Shown piece after piece: positions 13,270 through 25,177 of a stretch of DNA of 64,000 nucleotides. The stretch covers positions 16,801,989 to 16,865,988 of the forward strand of contig CM020515.1 of the NCBI GenBank assembly GCA_009823395.1. The letters run 5' to 3'. This stretch comes from Thamnaconus septentrionalis. Lineage: Eukaryota; Chordata; Actinopteri; Tetraodontiformes; Monacanthidae. The notes beneath the pieces were generated by a model that worked only from the letters and a program-made list of their open reading frames with translations, was not told the DNA's origin and searched no databases. Every line of letters begins with the position of its first letter. The first letter of the stretch is position 1. Both the position numbers and the translations under genes were made by a program.

Positions 13270-14255
13270 ATGGCTGCGCCCGTGGCAGACGCCGGGGAGT
13301 TTGAAAGCTGGTTAAATGATCGTCTGGACTCGTTGGAAGTGGACCGTGAGGTGTATGGGGCGTACATTTTAGGGGTCCTACAAGAGGAAGAGACAGACGA
13401 GGAGAAAGAAGACGCGCTTCAGGGGATTTTATCTGCATTTCTGGTGATTAAAACACAACGGCATGTTCCCCTCTGCCACCAAGGCGGCGGCGGTCTCACT
13501 GCGCTGAGCCGCTGGCTGTCCAGTGAGCATGGGCGGCACGAATTGGGTGTGCTAATGATAGCTCTCTGCTCATATGGAAAATATGGTTACCAAAACCTTA
13601 ACGAAGAGTGTGTGCTGACGTCTGTTGTCGTTCGAAATATTAGTGAGGATTTTCAAAGTTTTTGGTGTGGGTGCGTGGTGTAAATGGAGCATGCGGCAAG
13701 TAACGTCGAATCGAATGTTTTGGGCTTGAACAGTTGTTGTCTTCCAAAGACAGCAGAACGATGGCGTAGACATGCACCGCGCTGCTCATTTGTCAACATC
13801 GTGTGCGCCATTTATGTTTCAACCGGTAGCGTGCATGCTAGTAAATAACCGTTGACCTGTAAATAGGCCACATCGTCAGTACATGGCGTGTCGCTGTCAA
13901 GTTATCTTCGGCTATTGACCCTGTCTTTCCGTTCTGTGCAGGACGAGGTGGCTGTGGAGGATGTCTGCAAACAGATCATCAAACAGTGGACGGACTACAT
14001 CAGCCAATCAAGAGCCAAAAGAGACAGTGGCGATGGTATTTTATCACTTATCTTTTTTTTTTGTTTTTACAATATTCTTTTCCTTTCACAAGATTTGCTA
14101 TCACTTGCTGAAAATAACTAGTTTGTGGTGAAACGCACTGCACGGTTGTACAGTGTGGGCACTCACTGAAACTCCAAAAAGAAATTGCAGAAGTGACATC
14201 AGCTGGCTTAAGTGTAGATTAAACAAAAAAAAGACAGCTTGCCAAGAGTCTTGCA

Positions 14256-14301
<46 letters not shown>

Positions 14302-15303
14302 TGTGAAATTGTTTATTTCTGAGTTTTGGAGCAGAGTGCGTGACAGTTTTATCTCGAGGAGTGATTTCCTGGAAGAGTAAAGCAAAACAGTTCCTGAAAC
14401 TGCAGAAAGTTTTCTTTTTGTGGTGTGAAAAAATGTTTATACCAGAAAGTGTTGTTTTTTCAGATTGTTCCCCTTTTATTACTGGAAAGAGATTGTTTAC
14501 CCTGTGCATATCATCACGCAGGCTTGTGCACTCAGAGAAGTTTGTGGCTAAGACACATACTTGTGCAGACACCGCAAGCACAATATTGATAAATAAATAA
14601 TGAACTTTTACTGCAAGTCAAGGATCTGAATGTCATTGTTTTGTTTTGCATTTTCGCACTGCAGCCGAGGTCCAGGCCATCGCCAGCATGATAGAAAAGC
14701 AGGCTCAAATAGTGGTAAAGTCTAAGGAGGTGTCGGAAGAGTCAAAGAAAAGGAAAGAAGCACTCCTCGCTCAGTATGCCAACATAACAGATGAAGAGGA
14801 ATATCCTTGAGTTTGCAGCTGTCGTGTCGTTGTTTTACCCAGTCTTGTTGCCATGCGGTCCACTGTCTTTTAAATGAATGTTTAGTTGTGATCCACGTGT
14901 GGTGTTGACCTTGTCCTTGACTAAACGCACGGAAGAAGAAGAGGAGCCAACAAGTGGTGCCCACATGATTGGAAATGAAAACTGTATCCTTCTAATTCTG
15001 TGTGCGATCAGATTTTTTTTTTTTTTTTCAAATCGCATCCAATGCAGAGGCACTTAAAGCATTGTAGATGGGTCCTTTTTATTTCCGTCTGGTTGTCCTT
15101 CACTTCACGTCCTAGCTCTTTTCAAGAACAACAACGTTGAAGAGGTGCTCAACAGGCAGAAGCAGAAGCGGGTCCAGGCTCGGGAAGATTCCCAGAAGAA
15201 GAAGGAGATGGACAAGATGCAGCGGGAGAAGGACAAACTGTCCAAACAAGAGAGGAAGGACAAGGAGAAAAAGCGCACACAAAAAGGGGAACGCAAAAGA
15301 TAA
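13270..15303 (+). CDS. ccdc43: Coiled-coil domain-containing protein 43
   Basis: Five coding exons join in phase to give 214 residues (the human protein is about 224): 13270-13443, 13942-14035, 14665-14800, 14931-14983 and 15116-15303. The start ATG has a good context (caagATGG). The N-terminal part carries the family signature FESWLNDRL...[14 protein letters not shown]. The C-terminal 60 residues are a highly charged Lys/Glu coiled coil ending in [11 protein letters not shown], the hallmark of CCDC43. Molecular function in the family is poorly defined. Introns 3 and 4 are not ordinary: intron 3 starts ATATCCTTG and ends CAC, and intron 4 starts GTATCCTTC and ends TAG, both with U12-type branch sites. 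Exon 4 is only 53 nt and codes an acidic stretch. The gene runs toward meioc, tail to tail. The identification is secure. Confidence 0.95.
14256..14300. repeat. (CA)n microsatellite in ccdc43 intron 2
   Basis: Perfect CA run of about 45 bases within the intron between exons 2 and 3. Confidence 0.95.
14801..14930 (+). other. ccdc43: U12-type AT-AC intron of ccdc43
   Basis: The intron begins ATATCCTTG (8 of 9 to the U12 AT-AC donor ATATCCTTT) and ends with AC. A branch-site match GTCCTTGAC (8 of 9 to TTCCTTRAC) places the branch A about 10 bases before the 3' end, as expected for the minor spliceosome. Removing exactly 130 bases keeps the reading frame and the family homology. No GT donor that would keep the frame was found here. 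Confidence 0.88.
14984..15115 (+). other. ccdc43: U12-type GT-AG intron of ccdc43
   Basis: The donor GTATCCTTC matches the U12 GT-AG donor GTATCCTTT at 8 of 9 positions. The branch-like GTCCTTCAC lies 13 bases from the terminal TAG. Intron length is 132 bases, and splicing restores the conserved [12 protein letters not shown] junction. Confidence 0.82.
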
Positions 15304-15746
15304 GACCGAGGAGATGGGAAGACTTTTTAGGTGACAATATTTTGCTACAAAACATGATTAAACACTCCTGTCATGATTTTAGCTAAACCGCATTGGCACC
15401 TTACGAATAATATCATGCCTTTATCACATCTTTATTATTTACATCACATGACTTCATGTTTATAGAACAAATTTCTGCAAAGTTCGGTGGAGGACTCAAA
15501 TTCAGATTTTGAATTATTGTGCAATGACTTTGCTAAACCAATTCTGATTGGAACTGTTGATTGACAAGTACATTGATTTTGTTTGAGAAACGTTGCAGGG
15601 TTGGAGGAATGGCAAATCTTTTTCCATTAAATCTTCCTTTGTAAAAGTTGCAAAGGTCTCATGGCTCTGCACAGTTCCACAGTATTTTGTCTGAGAATCC
15701 ACATCCAAGGAGAAGTTACTAAATTATACCTCAAATATTACTGTAC

Positions 15747-15752
15747 AATAAA
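15747..15752 (+). terminator. ccdc43: Likely ccdc43 polyadenylation signal
   Basis: AATAAA lies 444 bases after the stop codon, followed by a T-rich stretch. It is the best hexamer before the 3' end of meioc on the other strand. Confidence 0.6.
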
Positions 15753-15823
15753 ATATGAATGTTTATTGCTGACTTTTTAAATTAATTTAAAAAAAAACAA
15801 ACACTGAGAAATATTGATTGTTT

Positions 15824-15829
15824 TTTATT
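15824..15829 (-). terminator. meioc: Likely meioc polyadenylation signal
   Basis: TTTATT on the plus strand is AATAAA on the minus strand, about 715 bases beyond the meioc stop codon. Other hexamers nearby could also be used. Confidence 0.4.
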
Positions 15830-16543
15830 GATGGATTATTATATGCTAGTTACAACAGGGAACAAGAAAAACAGTTTTGGAACATAACAGGATATCGTCA
15901 ACTTTGCATCACTCGGAAATATTAAGACAAATGAACTGTTTTCTGACAAAATAACAATGAAAAGCAAGTTTAAAAGAATCAAACCTTTAAACTCTGAACA
16001 TCATGACATTCTACATGTCAAACTTACATTTTAGGTGTGGAAACGACAAAATCTGACTTGACCCAAACATTTTTAGAATTTCGCATCTAAATATAATAAA
16101 TTATGCGGGCTCTTTCACAGTGGTCTTCAATGACCACTGTGTTTTTGTTTGTATGTTTTAATGTCACTGATTGATTGAAAGAAATAATATGATCGACAAA
16201 CTGAAACAATTTAAAACAATGACCTTTTTCAAAAGTTTAAATGTTTTCAATATAATTCAAACTTTATCAGGTTTTCAGATATTTTTTGTGATTACAGCAA
16301 AAGCAAGGTAAAGTAAATCAGTACTTTAATGATTAGACTGGTTTGGTTTAATTTTTTTCATTTTAATAAATAGGTAAAATGGAGAGGGGGGAAAAGTTAT
16401 CACTAAAATGTTCCTCATAAATAATACCTTAAAATACAACGGGAATGAAAAAGGGCTGGAGAGTACCTTGTTGAAGTTTAGAAGAAAGTCCTATTTTATG
16501 TATCTCCTTACTTAACTTAATCGCGTGCTTTCTGACTGCTAAT

Positions 16544-19500
16544 TCATAGTGTAAAATACACATTCATTGTTGGGAGAGGATGTGCAATTGCGTCTTCATT
16601 TTCTCCCTTTTCATCGAGTCTGTGAACGGGTTTCGGGAGAGCCATCTGCAGAGCGCACCACAGCGCTGTCCGCAGTTTCCGTGTTGAAGCAGCCAGGTCC
16701 TTGAGTGCGATGGCGAGCAGCAGGGTGTCTTCAGAAGCAGACGGACATCAGCATCAGTCAAGTTAAAAAACAAAAACATACGTCTGTGATTACAAAGTGA
16801 CTTACCTCTGCACTCTGTGTGCGGAGCTGCCAGCTGATGGCGTCGCATCATGTTAGTAATTCCTTCTTTGCGCCTGGCCTGAGTCATGCTAATGGCCATG
16901 TGATGCCTCTTCAGCGCTGTGCGGATGTTGATGTGCAGGGAAACGCTGAGACCCTCAATCTTATCCAGAAGGCTGGACACCTACAAAACAACAACCAATT
17001 CAACTGGTGGATTTAGCCTCACTTCATAAGATCGCACAGCCACTGGGGAAGAAAAGAGCTTTCCCCCTGTGCACAATGTCCATCGCTGCCATGTAAAACA
17101 AAGACAGACTGCAGTGTGCAATGTCATCTCTAGGTGGCAGTATAATGCATTATTGGTCTCACTTTTTCTTGTGCATTGGTGAGATTGACAAGGAGCTGGT
17201 CGACACTGGATTGTTCCGGTGGGGATTTGGCCACTGACGTCGTCTCTTTCCCAAAAAGATTCTTTCCAAGGACAGCTTCAGTCTGCAACAAACCCAGTGT
17301 GAAAATGAAAATGGCAACAGCAACAACAAAACAACATATCTGTTATTACTTGCAGATGACAATGAGGCTATTTCTGACATTTGACAGATTCTGCAGCTTA
17401 ATCAGGGATGACAGTGAGGCTTACCATCTCCGTCTCCATCTCTAAGAGCTTCCACTGGCTGTGACACTCTTCCAGGTAGAGATGAATTTGCTTCACGGGC
17501 GCTTCGTTCATTGCCGTGGTTGAGGCGCCGCCATTAAGATTGGCATCTCTTGGGTGGGTGACTGTGTCACTCAGAACTGAACCTAAACCTGCAACCTCAT
17601 TGGCTGCCATCGTATTGCTGGCTTCCAGTCCAGTAAAACTACCTCCGAGAGGTGTTTTGGATCTGGAGATGAAGTTGGAGAAGTTCACAGCAGAATGTCC
17701 TGCGGGGTCGTTCGCATGAAACACTGGAGGACCAAGCTGCTGAGTACTCAAACCTTTCACTCTGCCATTATCCCCTGCGTATGTCTGAGGGTGCAGGCTG
17801 TTTGGTGGTGGGTACCTCTTACTTTCACCCCCCCTCATGTGAAAGTTAGATGCACTCCTGGTAGAATAACCGTCTCCCTGGGAACCAGACACGTGCGTCC
17901 TCCTTTTCTCCTTTGCCGGCTGCGGTTTGTTCCTGCTCTGGCCCTGCTGTGGATGCTGCCTATAATGATGGTTTGCCCTCCCGTTCACAGGGAGCACGGT
18001 GCTCTTTGTGGCCAATGGAATTTTTTGTTGTCGGTTTTGGAGACTGCCAGGGCCAGAGTAGAACTGCGTCTGCTGGACGTTTTGTGTGTGTGGTAGACTT
18101 GCACTACTACTAGAGGTGCACTTTGGTATTTTGTTCCTCGCTGCTTTATTTTTTTCCATGTGAATCTTCCCATAGTCTTCGACCATCTCTTTTGAGATAT
18201 GTGTCGTGGGGGATCCATGTGTTGACATTGTTGGGCGGTTCATTGTTTCCTCTTGATACAGGCCTCCTTTCTCCCCAGTTAGAACTGGATTGTCGCCCTG
18301 CAGCAAGTGTTCATGATCAGCGGTCATCAGTGACTGAAAACTGTTTACTATTTGGTTGATGGCCTGAGGTGAATATGCTTCATAACGGGGAGGCTCTGCA
18401 CTGTTTTGGATGTGCTGGTCATCATAATGACGCCCAAAAGAGGGTGCGGTCATTTCACTTTGAGGTAAAAAGACTTCACTGATGACAGGTAACTTATTCA
18501 AGTGCTGGATGTTCCCTGCACTATCCAGAGCTGAAGTACTGTTATATTTATTCCACTGCGCCTGAGGCAGGTAGCCACTTCCTTTGTTTGGTAAGGGCAG
18601 ATTTGGTGGCGGGTGTGGGGTATGTGCATTATACACATTAAAAGGTTGTAGTTGCCTGGTACTGGTGTCACTGTAGTGCTGGTAAAAATTGTTCACATTT
18701 TTGCCCATTGCCTGTCCTTGTGAAGCTTGGCTTGGAAGAAAAGTGGGGTTTTGTTGTGTTTTAGCATCTGGTTGAAAATTCTGTAGCTTCTCTTCCCCTA
18801 ATGGAGACCAGATGGAGCTACGTGTCAGAAGAGACCTAAAAGAAGAGTTTGTAATGTCTTTAAATGCATGTATACAGCTGGGGAAATATCTTCATTTTTG
18901 GCTCTTCTAATACAGCATCACATTACTGAATCTTTCAAAACACAATTGTACCAACAGCAATAACCAGGACTCGAAAACATTACACCTAAACATACCCGAG
19001 ACTGTAATCGTTGTATGAGTCTCCTCCATCCATATTATTCAAGACCAAACCCTGCATATCAGTCTCCCCGTCAGGCTGAGTCTGTTCTGTGGGATTCCTA
19101 CAATTTTGGAAAACATGGTCTTAATTACAATGTATGTATATATTTATTATTTTTCTACCTAAATATTTCACTGTATAAATAAAAGCTTTCTATTTCTTCT
19201 ACAGAAAGTCATCCAGCACCTTTAAGAAATAGGAAAAAAAAATCCAACTCAGCGAGATCATTCTGACTAGATGGACAAGCAGGCGGATTCTCATCAATCC
19301 TCTTAAGCACGCCTCAGAGAGCACACAAACAAACAATTACAATCTCACCAAAAACAAATCTAAAATTGATTACCAGCTCCTGGCGCTGCTTTGGGCGGAA
19401 CTGAAAAGGCTGTAGGGATCATAATGGGCATCGTGAGACCAAGACACGCGGGATGCTGTCTGTTCCTGCAGACAGACAACAGGCACAGGGAATTTTAACT

Positions 19501-19855
19501 CAACCAACTACAGAATTTGTAGTATTGTAAAGTCTGACTTTACGATGTTATAATTTTTCCCAACATGAAGTAAACAAATATGACAGATTAATAAAACTAT
19601 ACTATGATCATTACAATAACGTAACACAAATTAAGGTGACAGTATTTAGTTTATTACATAAATATAACATTAAGCTACAATGTGTTCTGAACTATCTGTT
19701 TTCGTGTAACAGTGAAATCGCTTCTCATGAAATATGTGCGTTTAACATCTACGTAATACGTTCTTCTGATAATCGAGTCCTACCTGAAATTGGTGCGCAT
19801 AAAATGGTGGATTGTCTTCGCTCACGGAGAGGCCCGGGAGGCCGCCAGACGCCAT
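16544..19855 (-). CDS. meioc: Meiosis-specific coiled-coil protein MEIOC
   Basis: Seven coding exons, read on the minus strand, join in phase to 718 residues: 19855-19784, 19465-19374, 19097-18996, 18835-17425 (one 1411-nt exon), 17282-17163, 16980-16806 and 16728-16544. The large exon codes a low-complexity Asn/Gln/Ser/His-rich middle region. The last 180 residues form the conserved C-terminal domain, including VSSLLDKIEGLSV, TALKRHHMAISMTQARRKEG and LLAIALKDLAASTRKLRTAL. MEIOC works in germ cells with the RNA helicase YTHDC2 to drive entry into and progress through meiosis; that is family knowledge. Position between ccdc43 and fzd2 agrees with human 17q21, which supports orthology. The fish protein is shorter than the human one (about 950 residues), mainly in the middle region. 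The start MASGGLPGL lies in a GC-rich first exon. Confidence 0.93.
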
Positions 19856-21339
19856 CTTCTCTCTGCAATCAGTTCGGCCTGCTTGGCCACACACTCTCAC
19901 CGTCTCGCTCTTTATTATCTGGGAAAACACAAAAATCGCACCGCTAACAACGATAGTCATTCAAAATGCGTTCACTGTCAATCCCTGATCACCTTTTCGC
20001 AAGTTTTCCTGGTTAGTACAGGGAGTGGAGGAGGCACTTTTTTTTTTTTTTTTTTTTTACACCACCTAGCAACTTCAACCATCACGCTGGCTAACTTTGC
20101 GGTGCCTTGGCTAGTTCGGAGAAAACGATGGTAGCAACTTCACATTTCGCCACACTTCGCCCACCGTCACTACAACACGTTTCCGCCGCCAACAAAAAGT
20201 GAATCTACCTCATTCAATCCCTTTGACGGGGTTTTGCCGCCGTGTTTCTTGGGGCGATGGACATCACATTCAAGGAGACTGGCGCTCGTGCACTTGTCCA
20301 GCTCCTGTCACTCAGACTGGAGTTTAACTCGGCCCACGCCATCTCAATCCTCATTGGCTGAGCCCGAGCCTAATTTTGCTCCAATTAACATTAGGCAGGA
20401 GCTCGGAAGGCATGGCAACAAGTGGTCCGGCTCTCACGTTGCACAGTTATAATTTATGACTGTGCAATGTAAGGTTTAGAACTTATAAACCTTATTTCAT
20501 TGTTATTGACTTATTCTTCGTTCTCATTTTCTTTTTTCTGAATGAATGCGTATAAATAACCGTCTGTAAATCGTCTTTACTTTTGACAGCCATGGCCACT
20601 TTATTGGCTTCTAGGCATAATTACTTTGCGCATACATTTTTTGAATTCTTTTCAGATTGACCGATAGATGGATCAAATTTCAATATAAATTGGAACGCAG
20701 ACGAGTGCATTGTGGGTATGGTTACCTCTCTCCGTATAAATCTGTTTGGGTTATACAATCCAGATGTGTGTAGTTCCTTGTGCAATAATACGAGGGCGAA
20801 AGACTCAAAATATTTTCAAAATAAAAGCATGTCATCTGTTCAAAACAAAACAAACCGTTGGAACCAAATGTCTCACTTTACGTCTACATGTTAAAAACAT
20901 TTATCTTCTGTTATGTTCATAATTAAATGTCATCGATAACCATGTGCCGTGATGTGTGTTTCGCTGGTGACGAATTTGTCTCTGAAGCAGCTAGACAAAA
21001 AACAGGCCAGTTTCCGTCAGTGACGACTTTATTTTGGAAAACTATAACAGGAAGTTGGGTGTGTTTTACAGCTGCCTTGACAACGGGAAGAAATCTGGGC
21101 TGGTGGAAAGAAGGGGGTGGGGTGGGGGGAGAAGTCAGCCTGAAGTTTTTCTCAGGAGCGGAGAGACCACAACTCTGTTGCTATCGGGAGCACACTGTCA
21201 TTATTTTCACCTCCGCAAGGGCCAAACTCCTCGAGAACTCTTCGCAGGACCGATGACACACAGAACATAAATTTCGCCTCGAGTCCTTTTTTTTCCTCTT
21301 CCTTGGTCCAAAGTCAGCCTTTTTCGGAAACTCGCGAGG
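19856..21339. promoter_or_regulatory. Divergent spacer between meioc and fzd2
   Basis: These 1.5 kb separate the 5' end of meioc (-) from fzd2 (+), so both promoters must lie here unless non-coding first exons are farther away. An ATTGG box (CCAAT on the minus strand) occurs near 20350, on the meioc side. A 21-base T run lies at 20038-20058. No further gene is visible. Confidence 0.5.
20038..20058. repeat. Poly-T tract
   Basis: Run of 21 T residues upstream of meioc. Confidence 0.9.
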
Positions 21340-22983
21340 ATGACTTTTTGCAAGACGTGGGCTGTTGCGCTCCTGCTGCCGCTGCTCGCATCGAGCCAGC
21401 ACCAGCACCAAGGGGACAATGGGATCGTCGTCCCGGAACATGGATATTGCCAGCCGATCTCGATCCCGCTGTGCACGGACATAGCCTACAACAAGACCAT
21501 CATGCCCAACCTGATGGGCCACTACAACCAGGAGGACGCGGGGCTGGAGGTGCACCAGTTCTACCCCCTGGTGAAGGTGCAGTGCTCGCCGGACCTCAAG
21601 TTCTTCCTCTGCTCCATGTACGCGCCCGTGTGCACCGTGCTGGAGAAGGCCATCCCGCCGTGCAGGTCCCTCTGCGACCGAGCCAAGCTGGGCTGCGAGG
21701 CGCTCATGAACAAGTTCGGCTTCCAGTGGCCCGAGCGGCTGCGCTGCGAGAACTTCCCCGTGATGGGCGACGGGAACCTCTGCGTGGGACAGAACGAGTC
21801 GTCGGCCGCCACAGTGCCGCCCGTGCTGCCCGGCGCCGACACGCACGGCCTCTCCACGGCGCACACACACGAGCTGCCGTTCCGTTGCCCCTCGGTTCTG
21901 AAGATCCCCACCTATCTCAACTACAAGTTCCTGGAGGAGAAGGATTGCGCGGCTCCGTGCGAGCCCTCCAGGAGGGGCGGCAGCATGTTCTTCACCGACA
22001 GGGAGATCCACTTCTCCCGCATCTGGATCCTCGTCTGGTCCGTGCTGTGCTGTGCCTCCACGCTCTTCACCGTCACCACCTACTTGGTGGACATGCAGCG
22101 CTTCAGGTACCCTGAGAGGCCCATCATCTTCCTGTCGGGCTGCTACACCATGGTCTCCATCGCCTACATCGCCGGCTACTTCCTGGGAGACGGCGTGGTC
22201 TGCAACGAGAGCTTCAGCCCGGAGGGCTACAAGACCATCGTCCAAGGCACCAAGAAGGAGGGCTGCACCATCCTCTTCATGATGCTCTACTTCTTCAGCA
22301 TGGCCAGCTCCATCTGGTGGGTCATCCTCTCCCTCACGTGGTTCCTGGCGGCAGGCATGAAGTGGGGCCACGAGGCCATCGAGGCCAACTCCCAGTACTT
22401 CCACCTGGCGGCCTGGGCGGTGCCGGCCATCAAGACCATCAGCATCCTGGCCATGGGCCAGATCGAGGGCGACGTGCTGAGCGGCGTGTGCTTCGTCAGC
22501 CTCAGCAACCTGGACCCCATGAGGGGCTTCGTGCTGGCGCCCCTCTTCATCTACCTCTTCATCGGCACCTCCTTCCTGCTGGCCGGCTTCGTGTCGCTCT
22601 TCCGCATCCGCACCATCATGAAGCACGACGGCACCAAGACGGAGAAGCTGGAGCGGCTGATGGTGCGGATCGGGGTGTTCAGCGTGCTCTACACCGTGCC
22701 GGCCACCATCGTCATCGCCTGCTTCTTCTACGAGCAGGCCTTCCGCAGCCACTGGGAGCGCAGCTGGGTCAGCCACAACTGCCGCTCCCTGGCCATCCCC
22801 TGCCCCATGCAGAGTCGGCCCCGCATGTCCCCGGACTTCACCGTGTACATGATAAAGTACCTGATGACGCTGATCGTGGGCATCACCTCGGGCTTCTGGA
22901 TCTGGTCTGGGAAGACTCTGCACTCATGGCACAAGTTCTACACACGGCTGACAAACGGTAAAAACGGGGAAACGGCCGTGTAG
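21340..22983 (+). CDS. fzd2: Frizzled-2 Wnt receptor, single exon
   Basis: One uninterrupted 547-residue frame codes a complete class F receptor. Residues 1 to about 24 are a signal peptide. The cysteine-rich Wnt-binding domain (about 31-155) contains [17 protein letters not shown] and the conserved cysteines. Seven membrane segments run from about residue 228 ([16 protein letters not shown]) to about 522. The cytoplasmic KTLHSW motif at 525-530 is the Dishevelled-binding KTxxxW site, and the protein ends GETAV, a PDZ-binding tail (human FZD2 ends GETTV). It binds Wnt ligands at the plasma membrane and signals through Dishevelled. FZD2 and FZD7 are close; the meioc/ccdc43 neighbourhood decides for fzd2. 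The frame is extremely GC-rich in third positions, which opens long false frames on both strands. No intron is present, as usual for this gene. Confidence 0.96.
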   Translation: MTFCKTWAVALLLPLLASSQHQHQGDNGIVVPEHGYCQPISIPLCTDIAYNKTIMPNLMGHYNQEDAGLEVHQFYPLVKVQCSPDLKFFLCSMYAPVCTVLEKAIPPCRSLCDRAKLGCEALMNKFGFQWPERLRCENFPVMGDGNLCVGQNESSAATVPPVLPGADTHGLSTAHTHELPFRCPSVLKIPTYLNYKFLEEKDCAAPCEPSRRGGSMFFTDREIHFSRIWILVWSVLCCASTLFTVTTYLVDMQRFRYPERPIIFLSGCYTMVSIAYIAGYFLGDGVVCNESFSPEGYKTIVQGTKKEGCTILFMMLYFFSMASSIWWVILSLTWFLAAGMKWGHEAIEANSQYFHLAAWAVPAIKTISILAMGQIEGDVLSGVCFVSLSNLDPMRGFVLAPLFIYLFIGTSFLLAGFVSLFRIRTIMKHDGTKTEKLERLMVRIGVFSVLYTVPATIVIACFFYEQAFRSHWERSWVSHNCRSLAIPCPMQSRPRMSPDFTVYMIKYLMTLIVGITSGFWIWSGKTLHSWHKFYTRLTNGKNGETAV

Positions 22984-23523
22984 AGCATCTGAACGCTATT
23001 GGGACTGTTTTGTCTTTTTTTGTTTTTGTTTTTTACTTGGGGGGTGGGGGGAGAAGTACAGTTTATTGGGGGGGGGTTCTTGCCACATTTTAGTACCTCA
23101 GGCTTTTAAATCACACGTGCCAAACCTGAGGGGTCGGATTCTGACAAAAGGTCAAGCTGGATAAACAGGGACTGAACCTGAGTGTCTGAACAAACAAGCA
23201 GCGGGACTTTGAACACCATGTGCTGAAGCGCTCTCCTCCCCACCTCTTTGGCTCTTTAAAGCCCCCCCATAAACTCAAAAGGGAGCCGCCATCCCGCAGC
23301 CGAGAACATAGAGAGCCATTCATCCGCTGTGTAAACGTTTCGCTGATGAAAAGTGTAAATAGCGTTGTGTAAAAACATGGATTTATATATATATATTTGT
23401 ATTTAACAAAAGTCAGCCAGCTCTTTCCTCCTGCTGCACTGTAACCATTCATTACGCTGTCCATCTAGTTACGCCGCTTTCTTTTTTTAATGACTCGCTT
23501 GATATTATTTGCTTTTCTGATGA

Positions 23524-23529
23524 ATTAAA
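23524..23529 (+). terminator. fzd2: Candidate fzd2 polyadenylation signal
   Basis: ATTAAA, the commonest variant hexamer, lies 540 bases after the stop and is followed by a GT-rich stretch. No AATAAA was found closer. Confidence 0.4.
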
Positions 23530-24452
23530 AGAATGTCCACATTTCAGGTTGTTGGGTGACATCCAATTTTTTGGACATCAAAGTTTGCAGTGACTCTTTA
23601 ACCAGAATCATGTGCTGAAATTGGGCAGATGGAGTGGCTATAAATCAGTTGCTTGATATAAGAGTCAACATTCTAAATGGGTGGAGACAAGCTAACCCAG
23701 CTTTTGGCTTCACTTTTCCTTCACTTGCTTGTCAGTGTTCTTCATAAATCTCGTTTTCACAAGGTATTTTCTCTGATAAAAGTGCAGCCGCGTTGTTTTT
23801 CCAAGTGGGGGAGTTGAGGTTTGAGTCACCTCTGAACATCTGTTGCCTCAGACTTGCAGGCAACAGCGAAAGATTATTGGAATTCTTATTGGAAATTAGC
23901 CCTCACACCAGTCATCTGGTGAAGCAGCCTGTTTTGATGAAATCAGGCACACCTCTCCGGCTAGATGACATGATGTCAGAACATTCTGAGAAGCTGGTGG
24001 TGGACCAGGTTGGCTTCCTTGGAGAGAGGAGCACCAGAACCTACCTTTTTTACACACCAGTGAAAAAAAAAAACCTTCTGTATTGTCTGTTTGTCACAGA
24101 GGGAAAGCAAAGCGAAAATCTAAGCTGAGCTGTTTGACGGGAGTAAAGTGCAGCTGTTCAGGTGAGAAAATGTTTCACCTCCTCCGCCTGGTTGAGGTTA
24201 GCGCCCCTCACCCACCTCCCGCAGCTCCAGTCGGAATCCCCTACGGTCATGCCCGGCTGAAACCGAGCCCAGTCTGGTGTGCTGATGTCATCAGGCAACA
24301 GGACGTTTGGAGAAGGAAACTGATCCTCGTGCCTTGCAGCAGAGGGTCTTTTGTGGCAGGGTGGGAAGGGTGGGTGGGAGTATAGAACTACATTGGCATT
24401 GTACTTAAACAACGAATGTGCTGCTTAAAACATTGTTCCTAAGCCCCCCGCC

Positions 24453-24481
24453 CACACACACACACACACACATACACACAC
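24453..24481. repeat. (CA)n microsatellite
   Basis: CA run with one interruption ('catac'). Confidence 0.85.
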
Positions 24482-25045
24482 ATCCTGAGTCCTGACAGTA
24501 AAAGTCAATGCTTATGGTTTTCGTGAGTGTGAAGTCACTGGCTGCTGGCGCTGATCTTCCTCGTATCTCGTCACCTGAACAAGTTGGGTTCTGTTCCTCT
24601 GTTATCTCAAGCTGGAGGAAGAAATGTTGTAACAGCAGACGAGCAGCGGCAGCCGACAGAGCGTCTCGAAACAGATACTCAGAGCGGGGAAACCCATAAA
24701 ATCTACACCCTGCGCCTTGGCCTCCGCCCTCCTCACCTCCCTCCCTCCCCCCCTCCTTCCTCCTCTCTCTCTCCCTCTGTCTCTGTCTCTCCTTGCTCAG
24801 ATGAATGGGGGGAATGTGAGTGAGTCAGTGGAGCGGCGCTCGGGCCCTTTTTCGTCCACAGAAAGACGGTCTCCTGTGTGCCTCGCTCACATCAAAGCGC
24901 CGCCGAAACCCGACTAGCTCCTTGTAAACAGGGCCGCCCGGCCCGAAGGCCCACTTCCTGCGCTTAACTCGACTTAATGGCTGGCTTGTTTGGCTTTGCA
25001 CCGAAGCGGAGAAACGAGCGCCGAGCGAGAGAATGGAGGCAAGCT

Positions 25046-25086
25046 GCGGCGGGGCGGGGGGAGGTGGGGTGGGGTGGGGTGGGGTG
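25046..25086 (+). repeat. GGGGT tandem repeat, G-quadruplex candidate
   Basis: Six or more runs of three to six G residues, including four GGGGT units, fit the G3+N1-7 quadruplex pattern. Confidence 0.8.
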
Positions 25087-25159
25087 CTGGCGGTGTGCAG
25101 CAGCGAGATTGTTTTGAGGGTTAAAGCAGGGGGAGGAGGAGGTGGAGAAGGAGGTGGAG

Positions 25160-25177
25160 TTTTTTTTTTTTTTTTTT
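25160..25177. repeat. Poly-T tract
   Basis: Run of about 18 T residues after a GGA-rich stretch. Confidence 0.9.

Noticed and set aside
21181..22923. A 580-codon open frame antisense to fzd2, and long alternative plus frames at 21303-22115 and 22317-22961
   Set aside because: They mirror the fzd2 coding frame, whose very high third-position GC removes stops in other frames. Composition is Glu/His/Gly/Ala-rich with no known domain.
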